This document shows, piece by piece, positions 38,484-47,636 of a stretch of 64,000 bases of DNA. The stretch is from NCBI GenBank assembly GCA_031414805.1, contig JANOQJ010000015.1, positions 124,001-188,000 on the forward strand. The letters run 5' to 3'. Every line of letters starts with the position of its first letter. Positions within the stretch are counted from its first letter, which is position 1. A program made the translations under genes and the position numbers. This stretch comes from JAAFIW01 sp031414805 (lineage in GTDB: Bacteria; Pseudomonadota; Gammaproteobacteria; Burkholderiales; Burkholderiaceae_C). The notes beneath the pieces were generated by a model. That model was not told the origin of the DNA, searched no databases, and saw only the letters and a list, made by a program, of their open reading frames with translations.

Positions 38484-40088
38484 TTAAATCTGGCGATGCC
38501 GCACCAGGTAGCGCTCCAGCCACTCAAACAGCCCTTCGCCGACCAGCGCCAGCAGGGCAGCCGGTATGGCACCGGCCAGCAACAAATCGCGGTCGTTCAG
38601 GGCCAGGCCGGTCACGATGCGTTCGCCAAATCCGCCCGCACCGACAAACGCGGCGATGGTGGCCGTGCCAATGGCAATCGCGGTGGCGGTGCGCACACCG
38701 GCCACCAGGGTGGGCAGGGCCAGCGGCAGCTCGATGTGGCGCAGGCGCTGGGCCGCGGTCATGCCCAGCGCGGTGGCTGCGTCTCGCAGGCCGCTGTGTA
38801 CTTCCAGCAAGCCGGTGGTGGTGTTGCGCATGATGGGCAGCAGCGCATACAAAGTGAGCGCCACCAACGCGGGCAGCGTGCCAATCACGCCCAGCAACGA
38901 AATCAACATCGCCAGCAAGGCAATCGACGGCACCGTTTGCAGCAGGCCGGTGGCACCCAGCACCACAGCGCGGATGCGCGGGTGGGGGAACACGAGCACC
39001 GCCAGCGGCACGCCCACCAGCACGGCCAGCGCCACGCAAATGCCCACCAGCATCAGGTGCTGCCCAGCCAGGCGCGGCAGGTCGCTGGCGAACAGTTTGG
39101 CGACGAAGCCGCGCGATGCGGTGTCTGCTGAAGCCGTGGTTGGGGTCGTCGTCGAAGAGCCCGGGCCCATCGCCTGCACCTGCGCTCGGGCAGCCTGCAA
39201 TTGCGCTCGCGCAATGACGTCAAACGCCACACCGTTCAGCTCGGCACGGGCGTTCATCGCAATCATGTCGGCCTCTTTGATGCGCCCTTCCAGGGTCTGC
39301 AAGGCGGCCCAGGCTTGCGGGTGCCGCGTGGGCAAGTCGAGCCGGTAAAACACCAGCGCGTCGTAGCGTGGAAAGTAGGCCTTGTCGTCTTGCAGCACGG
39401 CCAGACCCAGGTGGTTGATCTTGGCGTCGGTGGTGTAGATGTCGATCACGTCCACCTGCGCTGCGCCCAGCGCGTCGTAGGCCAGACCATGGTCCAGCGC
39501 AGTGGGTTTTTGCGGCAGACCATAGCGTTGGGCCAGGCCTGGCCAGCCGTCGGCGCGGCCAATAAATTCGTTGGACAGACCCAATTTCAGCTGCGGCTGG
39601 CTCGCCAGCTGGGACGTGGTTTGCACGCCGAGTGCTTTGGCCTGTGCAGCGCGCATGGCCAGCGCGTAGCCGTTGTTGAAGCCCAGGGGAATCGCCACGC
39701 CCAGGCCCATGGGGGCCAGCGCCGCATTCATTTGCGCCAAGCTCAGGGGCGCAGCGCTTTTGAGAATTTCCAGGTTGATGGTGCCGCTGTACTCGGCGTA
39801 CAGGTCGATCTGCCCCGCGCGCAGGGCCTCAAACACGATGGCAGTGTTGCCCAGGCCCTGGCGCACTTGCGGCGGTGTTTTCAGGTGCGGCGCGGCGGTC
39901 TGCGCCAGGATTTCGGCCAGGATGTACGACTCGGTGAAGCGCTTGGAGCCCACGCGCAACGGCGTGTCGGCCGGTGCCGCTAAAGCCACGGTGCAGGCCG
40001 CAGTGCAGGCCACGCCAGCGAGCAGCCAAGCCCACACAGCAAAGATTCGCCACAGCCGGGGCGACGCGGATTGCCTGAATAGTTTCAT
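38484..40088 (-). CDS. Osmoprotectant (glycine betaine/choline) ABC transporter, fused receptor-permease
   Basis: This 534-aa protein has a signal peptide, then an OpuBC/OsmF-like receptor domain (VGSKRFTESYILAEI, QGLGNTAIVFEALRAGQIDLYAEYSG, ELNGVAFDVIA). After a Thr/Ser linker near 320, an OpuBB-like permease with about six helices carries the EAA-type loop ALGMTAAQRLRHIELPLALP. Normally the receptor is covalently at the C-terminus; here it precedes the permease. No ATPase gene is adjacent, so the transporter must borrow one or have it elsewhere. It is divergent from trmJ. Confidence 0.85.
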   Translation of the reverse strand: MKLFRQSASPRLWRIFAVWAWLLAGVACTAACTVALAAPADTPLRVGSKRFTESYILAEILAQTAAPHLKTPPQVRQGLGNTAIVFEALRAGQIDLYAEYSGTINLEILKSAAPLSLAQMNAALAPMGLGVAIPLGFNNGYALAMRAAQAKALGVQTTSQLASQPQLKLGLSNEFIGRADGWPGLAQRYGLPQKPTALDHGLAYDALGAAQVDVIDIYTTDAKINHLGLAVLQDDKAYFPRYDALVFYRLDLPTRHPQAWAALQTLEGRIKEADMIAMNARAELNGVAFDVIARAQLQAARAQVQAMGPGSSTTTPTTASADTASRGFVAKLFASDLPRLAGQHLMLVGICVALAVLVGVPLAVLVFPHPRIRAVVLGATGLLQTVPSIALLAMLISLLGVIGTLPALVALTLYALLPIMRNTTTGLLEVHSGLRDAATALGMTAAQRLRHIELPLALPTLVAGVRTATAIAIGTATIAAFVGAGGFGERIVTGLALNDRDLLLAGAIPAALLALVGEGLFEWLERYLVRHRQI

Positions 40089-40130
40089 GTTGGCATTGTC
40101 AACGCCCGGCAGACGCCTGGGTTACTATGA

Positions 40131-40180
40131 AAAAAATAGCTGCTTGAGCAGTATTCATAAGGGCTAGTGGCCGTTTTTGC
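40131..40180 (+). repeat. THR element copy 13 (near consensus)
   Basis: The copy closest to consensus: ATAGCTGCTTGAGCAG, TATTCATAAGGGCTAGTGGC, CGTTTTTG. It lies in the divergent spacer between the ABC transporter and trmJ. Confidence 0.88.
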
Positions 40181-40226
40181 TTGTAGTGGGGCCATACCCA
40201 CCTGCACATGGTGACAATCTGCCGCC

Positions 40227-40958
40227 ATGACAACCCGCTTCATCCTCATCCAGACCAGCCACGCTGGCAACGTGGGCGCCACCGCCCGGGCCCTGAAAGT
40301 CATGGGCTTTGATGACCTGGTGCTGGTGGCACCGCGCTGGCCTAACGTGTTGCGGCGGGAGGAAACCATTCAGCGGGCCAGCGGTGCGCTGGATGTGTTG
40401 GCCAAGGCCCGCATCGTGGACACGCTGGACGAAGCGCTGGACGGCCTGACCCACCTGTGCGCCACCGCCATGACCCCGCGCGACTTTGGCCCGCCCACCG
40501 TCACCCCCCGGGAGCACCTGCCCGCGTTGGCACTGCAAACGCAAGGCGTGGGTTTTCTGTTTGGCAGCGAGCGCTTTGGCATGCGCAACGAAGACGTTTA
40601 CCGCTGCCATGCTGCACTGACCATTCCCACCAACCCCTCTTTTGGTTCGCTGAATCTGGCCGCCGCGGTTCAACTGGTGGCCTACGAATGGCGCATGGCG
40701 CTGGGCGGGTTTGCCGTGCATAGCGCCACACCCGCCAGCCAGACAGCCGATGCCGCCCAGGTAGCCGGCCTGCTCGCGCATTGGGAGTCGGCGCTGGTAC
40801 ACATCGGCTTTTTAAATCCCCAAGCCCCGAAAAAGCTCATGCCGCGCTTGAACCAGCTGGCCAACCGGGCGCAACTCACGCCAGAAGAAATTCATATTTT
40901 GCGTGGCGTGGCCAGGACGCTGCTGCTTGCCCCCGACAAGAAAACCGATGGACAATAG
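40227..40958 (+). CDS. trmJ: tRNA (Cm32/Um32) methyltransferase TrmJ
   Basis: This 243-aa SPOUT methyltransferase has FILIQTSHAGNVGATARALKVMGF, the S-adenosylmethionine-binding knot FLFGSERFGMRNEDV and IPTNPSFGSLNLAAAVQLVAYE. It 2'-O-methylates position 32 of tRNAs. It resembles TrmJ more than TrmL because of the C-terminal extension with helices (NQLANRAQLTPEEIHILRGVARTL). In many Betaproteobacteria it is next to suhB and cysE; here both neighbours are displaced by DUF11-type genes. Confidence 0.9.
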   Translation: MTTRFILIQTSHAGNVGATARALKVMGFDDLVLVAPRWPNVLRREETIQRASGALDVLAKARIVDTLDEALDGLTHLCATAMTPRDFGPPTVTPREHLPALALQTQGVGFLFGSERFGMRNEDVYRCHAALTIPTNPSFGSLNLAAAVQLVAYEWRMALGGFAVHSATPASQTADAAQVAGLLAHWESALVHIGFLNPQAPKKLMPRLNQLANRAQLTPEEIHILRGVARTLLLAPDKKTDGQ

Positions 40959-40981
40959 AAGTTGTTTGGAATTGTTACAAA

Positions 40982-43900
40982 ATGACCTTCTACTCAAAAT
41001 TTTCCCGCTTCACCGCCCGAACGTTTGGGGTGATGTTGGTCTTGCTGTCCTGCCTCTGGGCTGCCCCCGCCGCCGCACAGGTCTGCGCACCACCGCCGCT
41101 GCTGCTCACCACCCTGCCGGGCGGTTTGATCAACGATTACTACGCAGGCAGCGGCACACCCATTTTGTCGCCCGGTATCACCTCCATGACCCTGGGCCCA
41201 CGCGATGCCCGTGGCTACACCACCACACTGGTAATTGGCGACTTGCTGATGGTCATGCAGATGCAGGACGGCAGCATCAATTCATCAAACAACAGCACCT
41301 ATGGCAACGGCTCGGGCAGCGGCAGCGGCTCCACCAGCGTGGGCTCTGCCGGTTTGTATGAGTTTGTTCGCATCACGGCGGTAGCGGGGTTAAACATCAC
41401 CTTTACGCCTGCACTGAACAACACCTATGTGAATGCAGACGCCACGGCGGCCACCGCACAGCGGCGCTACCAGGTGGTGCGCGCCCTGCAATTTGCCAGC
41501 GTAACGACCACGGCCACCATCTTTGCACCGCCCTGGAATGGCGATACCGGCGGCGTGGTCAGCATGGACGTGCGCGACACGCTGACCCTGCAAGGCAACA
41601 CGATTGAAGGCCAGACCAACCGGGCGATTTTTGTGGCTGGCAAGGGGTTTCGGGGTGGTTTGGGAATTCAGGGCGGTACAACGGCAGGCTACGGCACCTC
41701 AGAGCAAGACTACGCCATCAACTCCGGCCAGGGCTTTCACGGCTCCAAGGGGGAAGGCATTCTGGGTTCGCCTAGATTCATGGCCATCAAGACCAACGAT
41801 TGGGGGTTTCAGACCACCAATCCACCCACATTGACCGAGACGAATCTGGCGTTTGAAGGCTATCCGGGCGGGTCTTACGCACGCGGCGCGCCGGGCAACG
41901 CGGGTGGCGGCGGCACCGACGGTGCCACACCCTCTAACGCCAATGACAAAAACGCAGGCGGCGGCGGGGGCGGAAACTACGGCCCCGGCGGCATTGGTGG
42001 CAGACCCTGGAGCCGCCCGCTGCTGGATACCGGTGGACGGGGTGGTGGGGGATATGCAGGCACGCTAGCCTTCAACCGGATTTTTATGGGTGGGGGTGGT
42101 GGTGCCGGGGGCGCCAACAATGCAACCGCTGACAACGCGGCTTACACAAACCAGGGCACCGCTTGTTCCTTGGCTACGGGTCGCTGCTCCTCCGGCGCGG
42201 CAGGCGGTGGTGCTGTTGTCATACGGGCACGCCAGATCACCGGCAGCGGCATCATCGACGCCCGTGGCGCGCACAGTTACAACGTGGACAACGACTCCAG
42301 CGGTGGTGGTAGAGCTGGCGGCTCCGTGGTGCTGGAAACAGTCAATGGTGGCAACGCAACCGTGGACGTGACAGGCGGAGACGGCGGCAACACGGAGCCC
42401 AATGACGCTTGGCCTGGCAATCGGCACGGCCCGGGTGGTGCGGGCGGCGGTGGTTTCGTGGCGTATGCGCCGAACAGCATGGGCGTGACCGCCATCGTCA
42501 ACGGCGGAACCCCCGGAGAAACAACGCAAAGCACTTTTCCAGGCCCGGGCGACGAGTATTACGGCGGCACTGGCTTCAATGGCGGCATCACCACTTTTCA
42601 GACACCCAATACGCCCGGCGTGCCGCCGGCGGCCAGGTGCGACACCAACCTGTCGCTGGCCAAAACCAATGGTGTCAGCTCACTGACCTCGCCTGGCTCC
42701 AACACCTACACCTTCACCGTCACCAACAGCGGCAACAGCGCCAGCTCGGGCACCGTGGCGGTTGCCGACCGCTTGCCACCCGGCCTGACCGTGGTGCCCG
42801 GTACCTTGACCCTGACCGGACCGTCAGCGGCCAACTGGGTGTGTGTGGCCTCCAACGCCACCGACATCATCTGTAGCACCAACGCCACGATTGCAGCCAC
42901 CAGCGGCACGAGTGTGTTTGCCATCACCACCGCGGTGAACGGCACCAACGGCCTGTCGGTGGTCAACAAAGCCATTGTCAGCGGTGGCGGTGACCCCACC
43001 AAAACCACCACTGCTACTGTCACCCAGGCCGACACATGCACGGGCAACGGTGTGCCGCTGGCCGGTTGCGCGATTGACACCGACACCATCCTGGCACCCA
43101 ACCTGTCGCTTTCCAAAACCGATGGCACGACCACGGTGGCGCGTGGCAGCACCCTGGTCTACAGCCTCACGGTGACCAATGGCGGCGGCTCGGCCACGGT
43201 GGGCACTATCACCGTGGCCGATGTGTTGCCCACCGGGCTGACCTACAGCGGCACCACACCCACCTTCACGGTAGCTAATTTCACCTGCACCGTCAGCGGC
43301 CAGGGTTTAACGTGTAATCGCACGCTGGCCCTTGCAGCCAGTGCTACAGCCGCTATCACTTTTACAGCGGTGGTCAACCCCACGGCACCGTCGTCGGTGG
43401 TCAATCTGGCCAAGGTCGGGGGCGGGGGCGACCCCAGTCCGAGCAAGTCCACCCGTCCCACCACGGCGACCGCTGCGCTGTGCGCTGCGCCAACCGCCCC
43501 GGCTACGAGCTTTTCAGACCCCGACAACGGTTGTGCATCGGACGTGAACACGGTGTTGTATGTCAGTCTGGATTTGACCAAGGACGACGGGCAGTTGTTC
43601 GTCAGCACGGGGGGCTCCACCATTTATCAATTTGTCGTACGCAACATCGGCACGGTGGCCACATCGGGCACGTTGAGCTTTGGCGATGTGTTGCCCACCC
43701 TGGCGACCGGTTCGATCACGTTTCCCACTGCGGGTACGTTTGCACCCACGGGTGCCAACGGGGCGGACTGGAGTTGCACACGCAGCACCTTGACGTACAC
43801 CTTTTGCGTGTCCACCGTGTCCATTCCAGCCGGCGGATCGTCAGTTTTTAACCTCAGTGCCAATTTGAGTGCCACCGTGCCGGGGGGAACGCAAACCTTG

Positions 43901-45217
43901 AACCGCGCCCGGGTCGGTGGCGGGGGAGATGTCACGCCCGGCAGTTTCAGCTCGCCTACCGTCGCCAATATCCAGGCTTGCACGGCAAACGGCAATGGGC
44001 CTGACTGTGCGATCGATTTGAACACCACGCAAAACGCGCCCGAGGTGCGCCTGGCCAAGTCGCATGCCAACCCGCAAGCCAAATCGGTGGGCGATGCGTT
44101 TGCATTTGTGCTGACAGTGACCAACTCCGGCGGCAGCCCGGCTGCGTCGGCAACCGTTCGAATCGTCGACGTCATTCCCGACGGCTTGACCATCACCTCA
44201 GTCGTTTCTTCTACCGCCACCTTCGCTTGCGCTCAGGTGGTTCGCGTGGTGACCTGTAACAACTCAGGTGGCGCTTTGAACACCGCCACCAGCGCCAACA
44301 TCACCATCAACGTCACGGTGCAAGGCTCGGCTACCAATGTGCTGAACAGCGCCAAGGTTGGCGCAACGGGCGACCCCCAGAACAGCGTGTTTCCGACCTC
44401 GGTGACCGCCGTCATTTGCGTCGATGAAGATGTGCCCAACTTCGGCTGCGCCGCCGACCTGGTACCGCTGAATGCCGATGTGCAGGTGATCAAAGAACAA
44501 CGACGCGGCACGACCAACACCTTCCAGACCTCGTTACTCGGTGTCGCGATTGGTGACTTGGTGCAGTACCGAATCACGGTGGCCAACCCCACGCCGTCGG
44601 TGCAGGTGTCGACCGTCACCTTTAGCGACTTGGTGCCCTTCAATATCACCGGGCTGACAACGGTTTCGTTTGCGACGGGTGGTGGGGCTTTGGGTTGTAC
44701 GGCTGCTTTTTCCGGTAGCCAGCTCAATGGCACGGTGACCACGCTGCCTGCTAACGGTACCTGCACCGTCATCGTGCAAGGCACGGCTACCACCAACTCC
44801 TCGGGTGCGACCAACACGGTGATCCTGAGCATTCCTTCCGGCATCTCTGACACTGTGCCCGGCAACAACTCCGCCACCGTCTTCACCGCCATCGGCTCGG
44901 CGAATCTGTCGGTCACCAAAACCAACGGCGTCAACACCCTGGTGGCGGGCAGCACCACCAGCTACACAGTGACCGTGGCGAACGGCGGACCGTCGCCCGG
45001 GGATGGCGCGCGCATTTACGATCCTTCGGTTTCGGGCTTGTCCTGCGTCACCGCGCCGGTGTGTACGGCCAGCGGCGGTGCGGTCTGCCCGGTAGGCTTG
45101 ACGATTGGCCAGTTACAGAACACTACGCCCCCCACCGGTGTGGCCATACCCACCTTGCCTTCAGGGGGCGGGATTGTGATCACGCTGGTGTGCACGGTGA
45201 CGGCGACTGGGCAGTAG
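40982..45217 (+). CDS. Large secreted Gly-rich/DUF11 surface protein (paralogue 2)
   Basis: The 1411-aa protein starts at ATG 40982, 23 bp after trmJ. The signal peptide ends AAPAAAQ. Residues 35-280 match paralogue 1 (GDLLMVMQMQDG, YQVVRALQFASV, PWNGDTGG, GKGFRGG). A Gly-rich region (320-500) follows, then at least six DUF11-type repeats with conserved TNGVSSLTSPGSNTYTFTVT/TDGTTTVARGSTLVYSLTV patterns. It ends LVCTVTATGQ, as paralogue 1 does, without a C-terminal sorting signal that I recognise. It is predicted to be extracellular and repetitive, perhaps an adhesin or sheath component. Confidence 0.78.
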   Translation: MTFYSKFSRFTARTFGVMLVLLSCLWAAPAAAQVCAPPPLLLTTLPGGLINDYYAGSGTPILSPGITSMTLGPRDARGYTTTLVIGDLLMVMQMQDGSINSSNNSTYGNGSGSGSGSTSVGSAGLYEFVRITAVAGLNITFTPALNNTYVNADATAATAQRRYQVVRALQFASVTTTATIFAPPWNGDTGGVVSMDVRDTLTLQGNTIEGQTNRAIFVAGKGFRGGLGIQGGTTAGYGTSEQDYAINSGQGFHGSKGEGILGSPRFMAIKTNDWGFQTTNPPTLTETNLAFEGYPGGSYARGAPGNAGGGGTDGATPSNANDKNAGGGGGGNYGPGGIGGRPWSRPLLDTGGRGGGGYAGTLAFNRIFMGGGGGAGGANNATADNAAYTNQGTACSLATGRCSSGAAGGGAVVIRARQITGSGIIDARGAHSYNVDNDSSGGGRAGGSVVLETVNGGNATVDVTGGDGGNTEPNDAWPGNRHGPGGAGGGGFVAYAPNSMGVTAIVNGGTPGETTQSTFPGPGDEYYGGTGFNGGITTFQTPNTPGVPPAARCDTNLSLAKTNGVSSLTSPGSNTYTFTVTNSGNSASSGTVAVADRLPPGLTVVPGTLTLTGPSAANWVCVASNATDIICSTNATIAATSGTSVFAITTAVNGTNGLSVVNKAIVSGGGDPTKTTTATVTQADTCTGNGVPLAGCAIDTDTILAPNLSLSKTDGTTTVARGSTLVYSLTVTNGGGSATVGTITVADVLPTGLTYSGTTPTFTVANFTCTVSGQGLTCNRTLALAASATAAITFTAVVNPTAPSSVVNLAKVGGGGDPSPSKSTRPTTATAALCAAPTAPATSFSDPDNGCASDVNTVLYVSLDLTKDDGQLFVSTGGSTIYQFVVRNIGTVATSGTLSFGDVLPTLATGSITFPTAGTFAPTGANGADWSCTRSTLTYTFCVSTVSIPAGGSSVFNLSANLSATVPGGTQTLNRARVGGGGDVTPGSFSSPTVANIQACTANGNGPDCAIDLNTTQNAPEVRLAKSHANPQAKSVGDAFAFVLTVTNSGGSPAASATVRIVDVIPDGLTITSVVSSTATFACAQVVRVVTCNNSGGALNTATSANITINVTVQGSATNVLNSAKVGATGDPQNSVFPTSVTAVICVDEDVPNFGCAADLVPLNADVQVIKEQRRGTTNTFQTSLLGVAIGDLVQYRITVANPTPSVQVSTVTFSDLVPFNITGLTTVSFATGGGALGCTAAFSGSQLNGTVTTLPANGTCTVIVQGTATTNSSGATNTVILSIPSGISDTVPGNNSATVFTAIGSANLSVTKTNGVNTLVAGSTTSYTVTVANGGPSPGDGARIYDPSVSGLSCVTAPVCTASGGAVCPVGLTIGQLQNTTPPTGVAIPTLPSGGGIVITLVCTVTATGQ

Positions 45218-45284
45218 CGGGCCACCCTGTGCGTGAATCAGGCACTGCCAGCGCGCGGGCGGCGATGCCGATAAACTGCCCCGC

Positions 45285-46085
45285 ATGTTCACCCGTATCC
45301 GCTCCGACATCCAGTGCATCCTCGACCGCGATCCCGCTGCCCGCAGCACGTGGGAGGTCATCACCTGTTACCCGGGCCTGCATGCGGTGGTGCTGCACCG
45401 GCTGGCGCATGGCTGCTGGACGGCGGGGTTCAAGTGGCTGGGGCGGTTTATTTCGCACCTGGCGCGCTGGTTCACCGGCATTGAAATTCACCCGGGTGCC
45501 AAGTTGGGGGACCGCATCTTTTTCGACCACGCGATGGGCGTGGTGGTGGGCGAGACCGCCGAGATTGGTGACGGCTGCACCATCTACCAAGGCGTCACAC
45601 TGGGCGGCACGTCTTTGTACAAAGGCGCCAAGCGGCACCCCACGCTGGGGCGCAATGTGGTGGTGAGCGCGGGGGCAAAGGTGCTGGGTGGTTTCGTGGT
45701 GGGCGATGGGGCCAAGATTGGCAGCAATGCCGTGGTCATCAAACCGGTGCCCGCCGGTGCCACGGCGGTCGGTATTCCGGCGCGCATCATCCAGTCACGG
45801 CCTGACGAGAGCGCCGATGTGGCTGCGCCAGATGGCTCGCTGAAACCAGCATTTCAGGCCTATGGCATCACCCAACAAGACGATCCGCTGCAACTGGCCA
45901 TGCGCGGGCTGATCGACAGTGCAGGCGCGCAGGAGCAGCAGATTGCGCTGTTGTGGCAGGCGATTGAGAAGCTGTCAGCGCAGGGCACGGGTCAGGGTGA
46001 CGGCAACGGCGATTGCGTTCCGGCTGACGCACAGCGTGCCCCGTGCTTTGAAGCGGACAAGCTGACGCAGTGGGTTGGCAAGTGA
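45285..46085 (+). CDS. cysE: Serine O-acetyltransferase
   Basis: This 266-aa protein has the N-terminal helical SAT segment and left-handed beta-helix hexapeptide repeats (GIEIHPGAKLGDRIFFDH, GVVVGETAEIGDGCTIYQGVTLGGTSLYKGAKRHPTLG, AVVIKPVPAGATAVGIPARII). It acetylates serine for cysteine synthesis. The N-terminus is shorter than in the E. coli enzyme, a class known in other bacteria. The C-terminal tail of 80 residues has no clear domain. It follows paralogue 2 by 68 bp. Confidence 0.93.
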   Translation: MFTRIRSDIQCILDRDPAARSTWEVITCYPGLHAVVLHRLAHGCWTAGFKWLGRFISHLARWFTGIEIHPGAKLGDRIFFDHAMGVVVGETAEIGDGCTIYQGVTLGGTSLYKGAKRHPTLGRNVVVSAGAKVLGGFVVGDGAKIGSNAVVIKPVPAGATAVGIPARIIQSRPDESADVAAPDGSLKPAFQAYGITQQDDPLQLAMRGLIDSAGAQEQQIALLWQAIEKLSAQGTGQGDGNGDCVPADAQRAPCFEADKLTQWVGK

Positions 46086-46122
46086 TCTGCGTCAGGCATG
46101 TTTCATTCAGGTCACTCCTGAA

Positions 46123-46168
46123 ATGATAGCTTCTTGAGCAGTATTTAAAAGGGCTGCCGGCCCTTTTG
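46123..46168 (+). terminator. THR element copy 14, bidirectional terminator
   Basis: The third arm is the perfect hairpin AAAAGGGC-TGCCG-GCCCTTTT (46147-46167). The core has TTCTTGAGCAG. It lies between the convergent cysE and LysM/FecR genes and has A/T tracts on both sides. Confidence 0.78.
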
Positions 46169-46178
46169 ACATAAAAAA

Positions 46179-47636
46179 CTACTTCACCAGTTCCAGCGAG
46201 CCCGAGGCGTCAAACACTGAAACGCCCCAGTTGCCATTCAATTCAAAGCGGTAAATTTCGCTGGTGAGGGTTGCGCCATCGGGTGTGGTGGCTTTCAGGC
46301 GAACAAAGTAAATGCCGCTTTTCAATGGCCCCAGGGACAACTCGTTGCTGGTCGTCTCGGTTTGCGCGGGTGGCTGCGGCACGGCTTGGGTCAATGCGGC
46401 ATTGCTGGCCAACTCGACGGTGTAGCGACTGGCGACCAGCGGTTGGCCGTCCGCCTGCGCGCCGCTCCACGACAAAATGGTTTGGTAGTTACGCACCGAC
46501 AGGCTGGACGTGATCACGCGCCAGGTGGTGGGTCTCGCATCTTTGACCGCGACCAGTTTGACCGCATCAAAGCCCTCCAGACCCTGCGCATCAATGCCGC
46601 GCACACGGGTGTGCCAGCTGGCAGTCGCCAAACTGCCCAGGTCCACGCTGGCCGTTGTGGTGCCACCGGGCAATGTGACCTTCAAGTCACGCACGATTTT
46701 TTCAAACTGCGCATCGCTCGCAATTTGCACGCGGTAGCCGCTGGCCCCCGCCAGGGTCGGCATGGGCAAGGCAGCCTGCGGTTTGAACACCTCGACAGGC
46801 AAGGCGGACAAGTCGGGCGCGGGCAACAACTGCACCACTTTCACTTCTTTTTGCGCAGGGTTGACCACGGCACCTGTGCCGCGCGGCAAGTCGGCACCGG
46901 ATTTTTGCGCCGGGTTGTCGGTGCGAACCTGGCCTTCGGTGACCTCGGTGCGACTGTTCTGGCTGGCCGGGTCTTCGTAAGCCACGCGAAACTGGGTGCC
47001 GCGCACGCCCACCAGCGAGGTGGGCGTTTCGATTTGTAGGGGCGTGGCGCGTTTAGCGGTCTGGTTGGCGGCGGTATCCAACGCGCCTTGTGCCAGCCGA
47101 AGCAGACCCGAAAACCAGGTGGTGGAGCCGCTGGCGCTGGCATCACGCATGGCGTAACTGCGGTTTTGCGTGACCTCGGCCAAGGTACCGGGCAGCAGCT
47201 TGACGCGACTGCCGTCACCCAGCTCAATGACAGCCGAGCTGTTGGCACCCACTTGCAGCTTGGCGCCCTCGTTGACTGCAGCGCCCACGGTAGCCGCGCT
47301 GGCGTTCAGTTGCACATCGCCCGCGGTACTGATGACTTTGCCGGGCGCGCTTTGGTATTTGAGCAAGCGCAGCGGGATATTCAGTTTCTGGCCAGGCACC
47401 ACGAAATTAGGGTCTTTCATGCCGTTGAACCGGGCTACCTCAGACCAGGCGTCGGGGCGAACCAGCAGGTCTTTGGCCAGCACGATGAGCTTGTCGGACG
47501 GCTTGACGGTGTAGGGCAGGCTGGGCTCCGGCACGGCTTGCGCGGAGCTGGTGGCAGAGCACAAAATAGCTATTAAAAGAGTAGCTGCTTGAGCAGTATT
47601 CATAAGGGCTAACGGCTCTTTTCTTATATAAATCAT
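46179..47636 (-). CDS. Secreted LysM and FecR domain protein
   Basis: 485 aa from ATG 47636, which overlaps the mogA stop (ATGA); ATG 47603 is an alternative. The signal peptide MIYIRKEPLALMNTAQAATL...SSAQA is encoded almost wholly by THR copy 15. A LysM domain (about 53-95, YTVKPSDKLIVLAKDLLVRPDAW...FVVPGQKLNIP) comes next. A FecR-like domain (about 110-240) has GVRGTQFRVAYED, and two fibronectin-like segments finish it. It probably sits in the periplasm bound to peptidoglycan. It is third in the yjgA-mogA operon. Confidence 0.85.
   Translation of the reverse strand: MIYIRKEPLALMNTAQAATLLIAILCSATSSAQAVPEPSLPYTVKPSDKLIVLAKDLLVRPDAWSEVARFNGMKDPNFVVPGQKLNIPLRLLKYQSAPGKVISTAGDVQLNASAATVGAAVNEGAKLQVGANSSAVIELGDGSRVKLLPGTLAEVTQNRSYAMRDASASGSTTWFSGLLRLAQGALDTAANQTAKRATPLQIETPTSLVGVRGTQFRVAYEDPASQNSRTEVTEGQVRTDNPAQKSGADLPRGTGAVVNPAQKEVKVVQLLPAPDLSALPVEVFKPQAALPMPTLAGASGYRVQIASDAQFEKIVRDLKVTLPGGTTTASVDLGSLATASWHTRVRGIDAQGLEGFDAVKLVAVKDARPTTWRVITSSLSVRNYQTILSWSGAQADGQPLVASRYTVELASNAALTQAVPQPPAQTETTSNELSLGPLKSGIYFVRLKATTPDGATLTSEIYRFELNGNWGVSVFDASGSLELVK
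47566..47622 (+). repeat. THR element copy 15, encoding a signal peptide
   Basis: Read antisense as ALMNTAQAATLLIAIL. It includes ATG 47603 (CAT in the TATTCAT segment) and the whole hydrophobic core of the LysM/FecR signal peptide. Confidence 0.88.
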
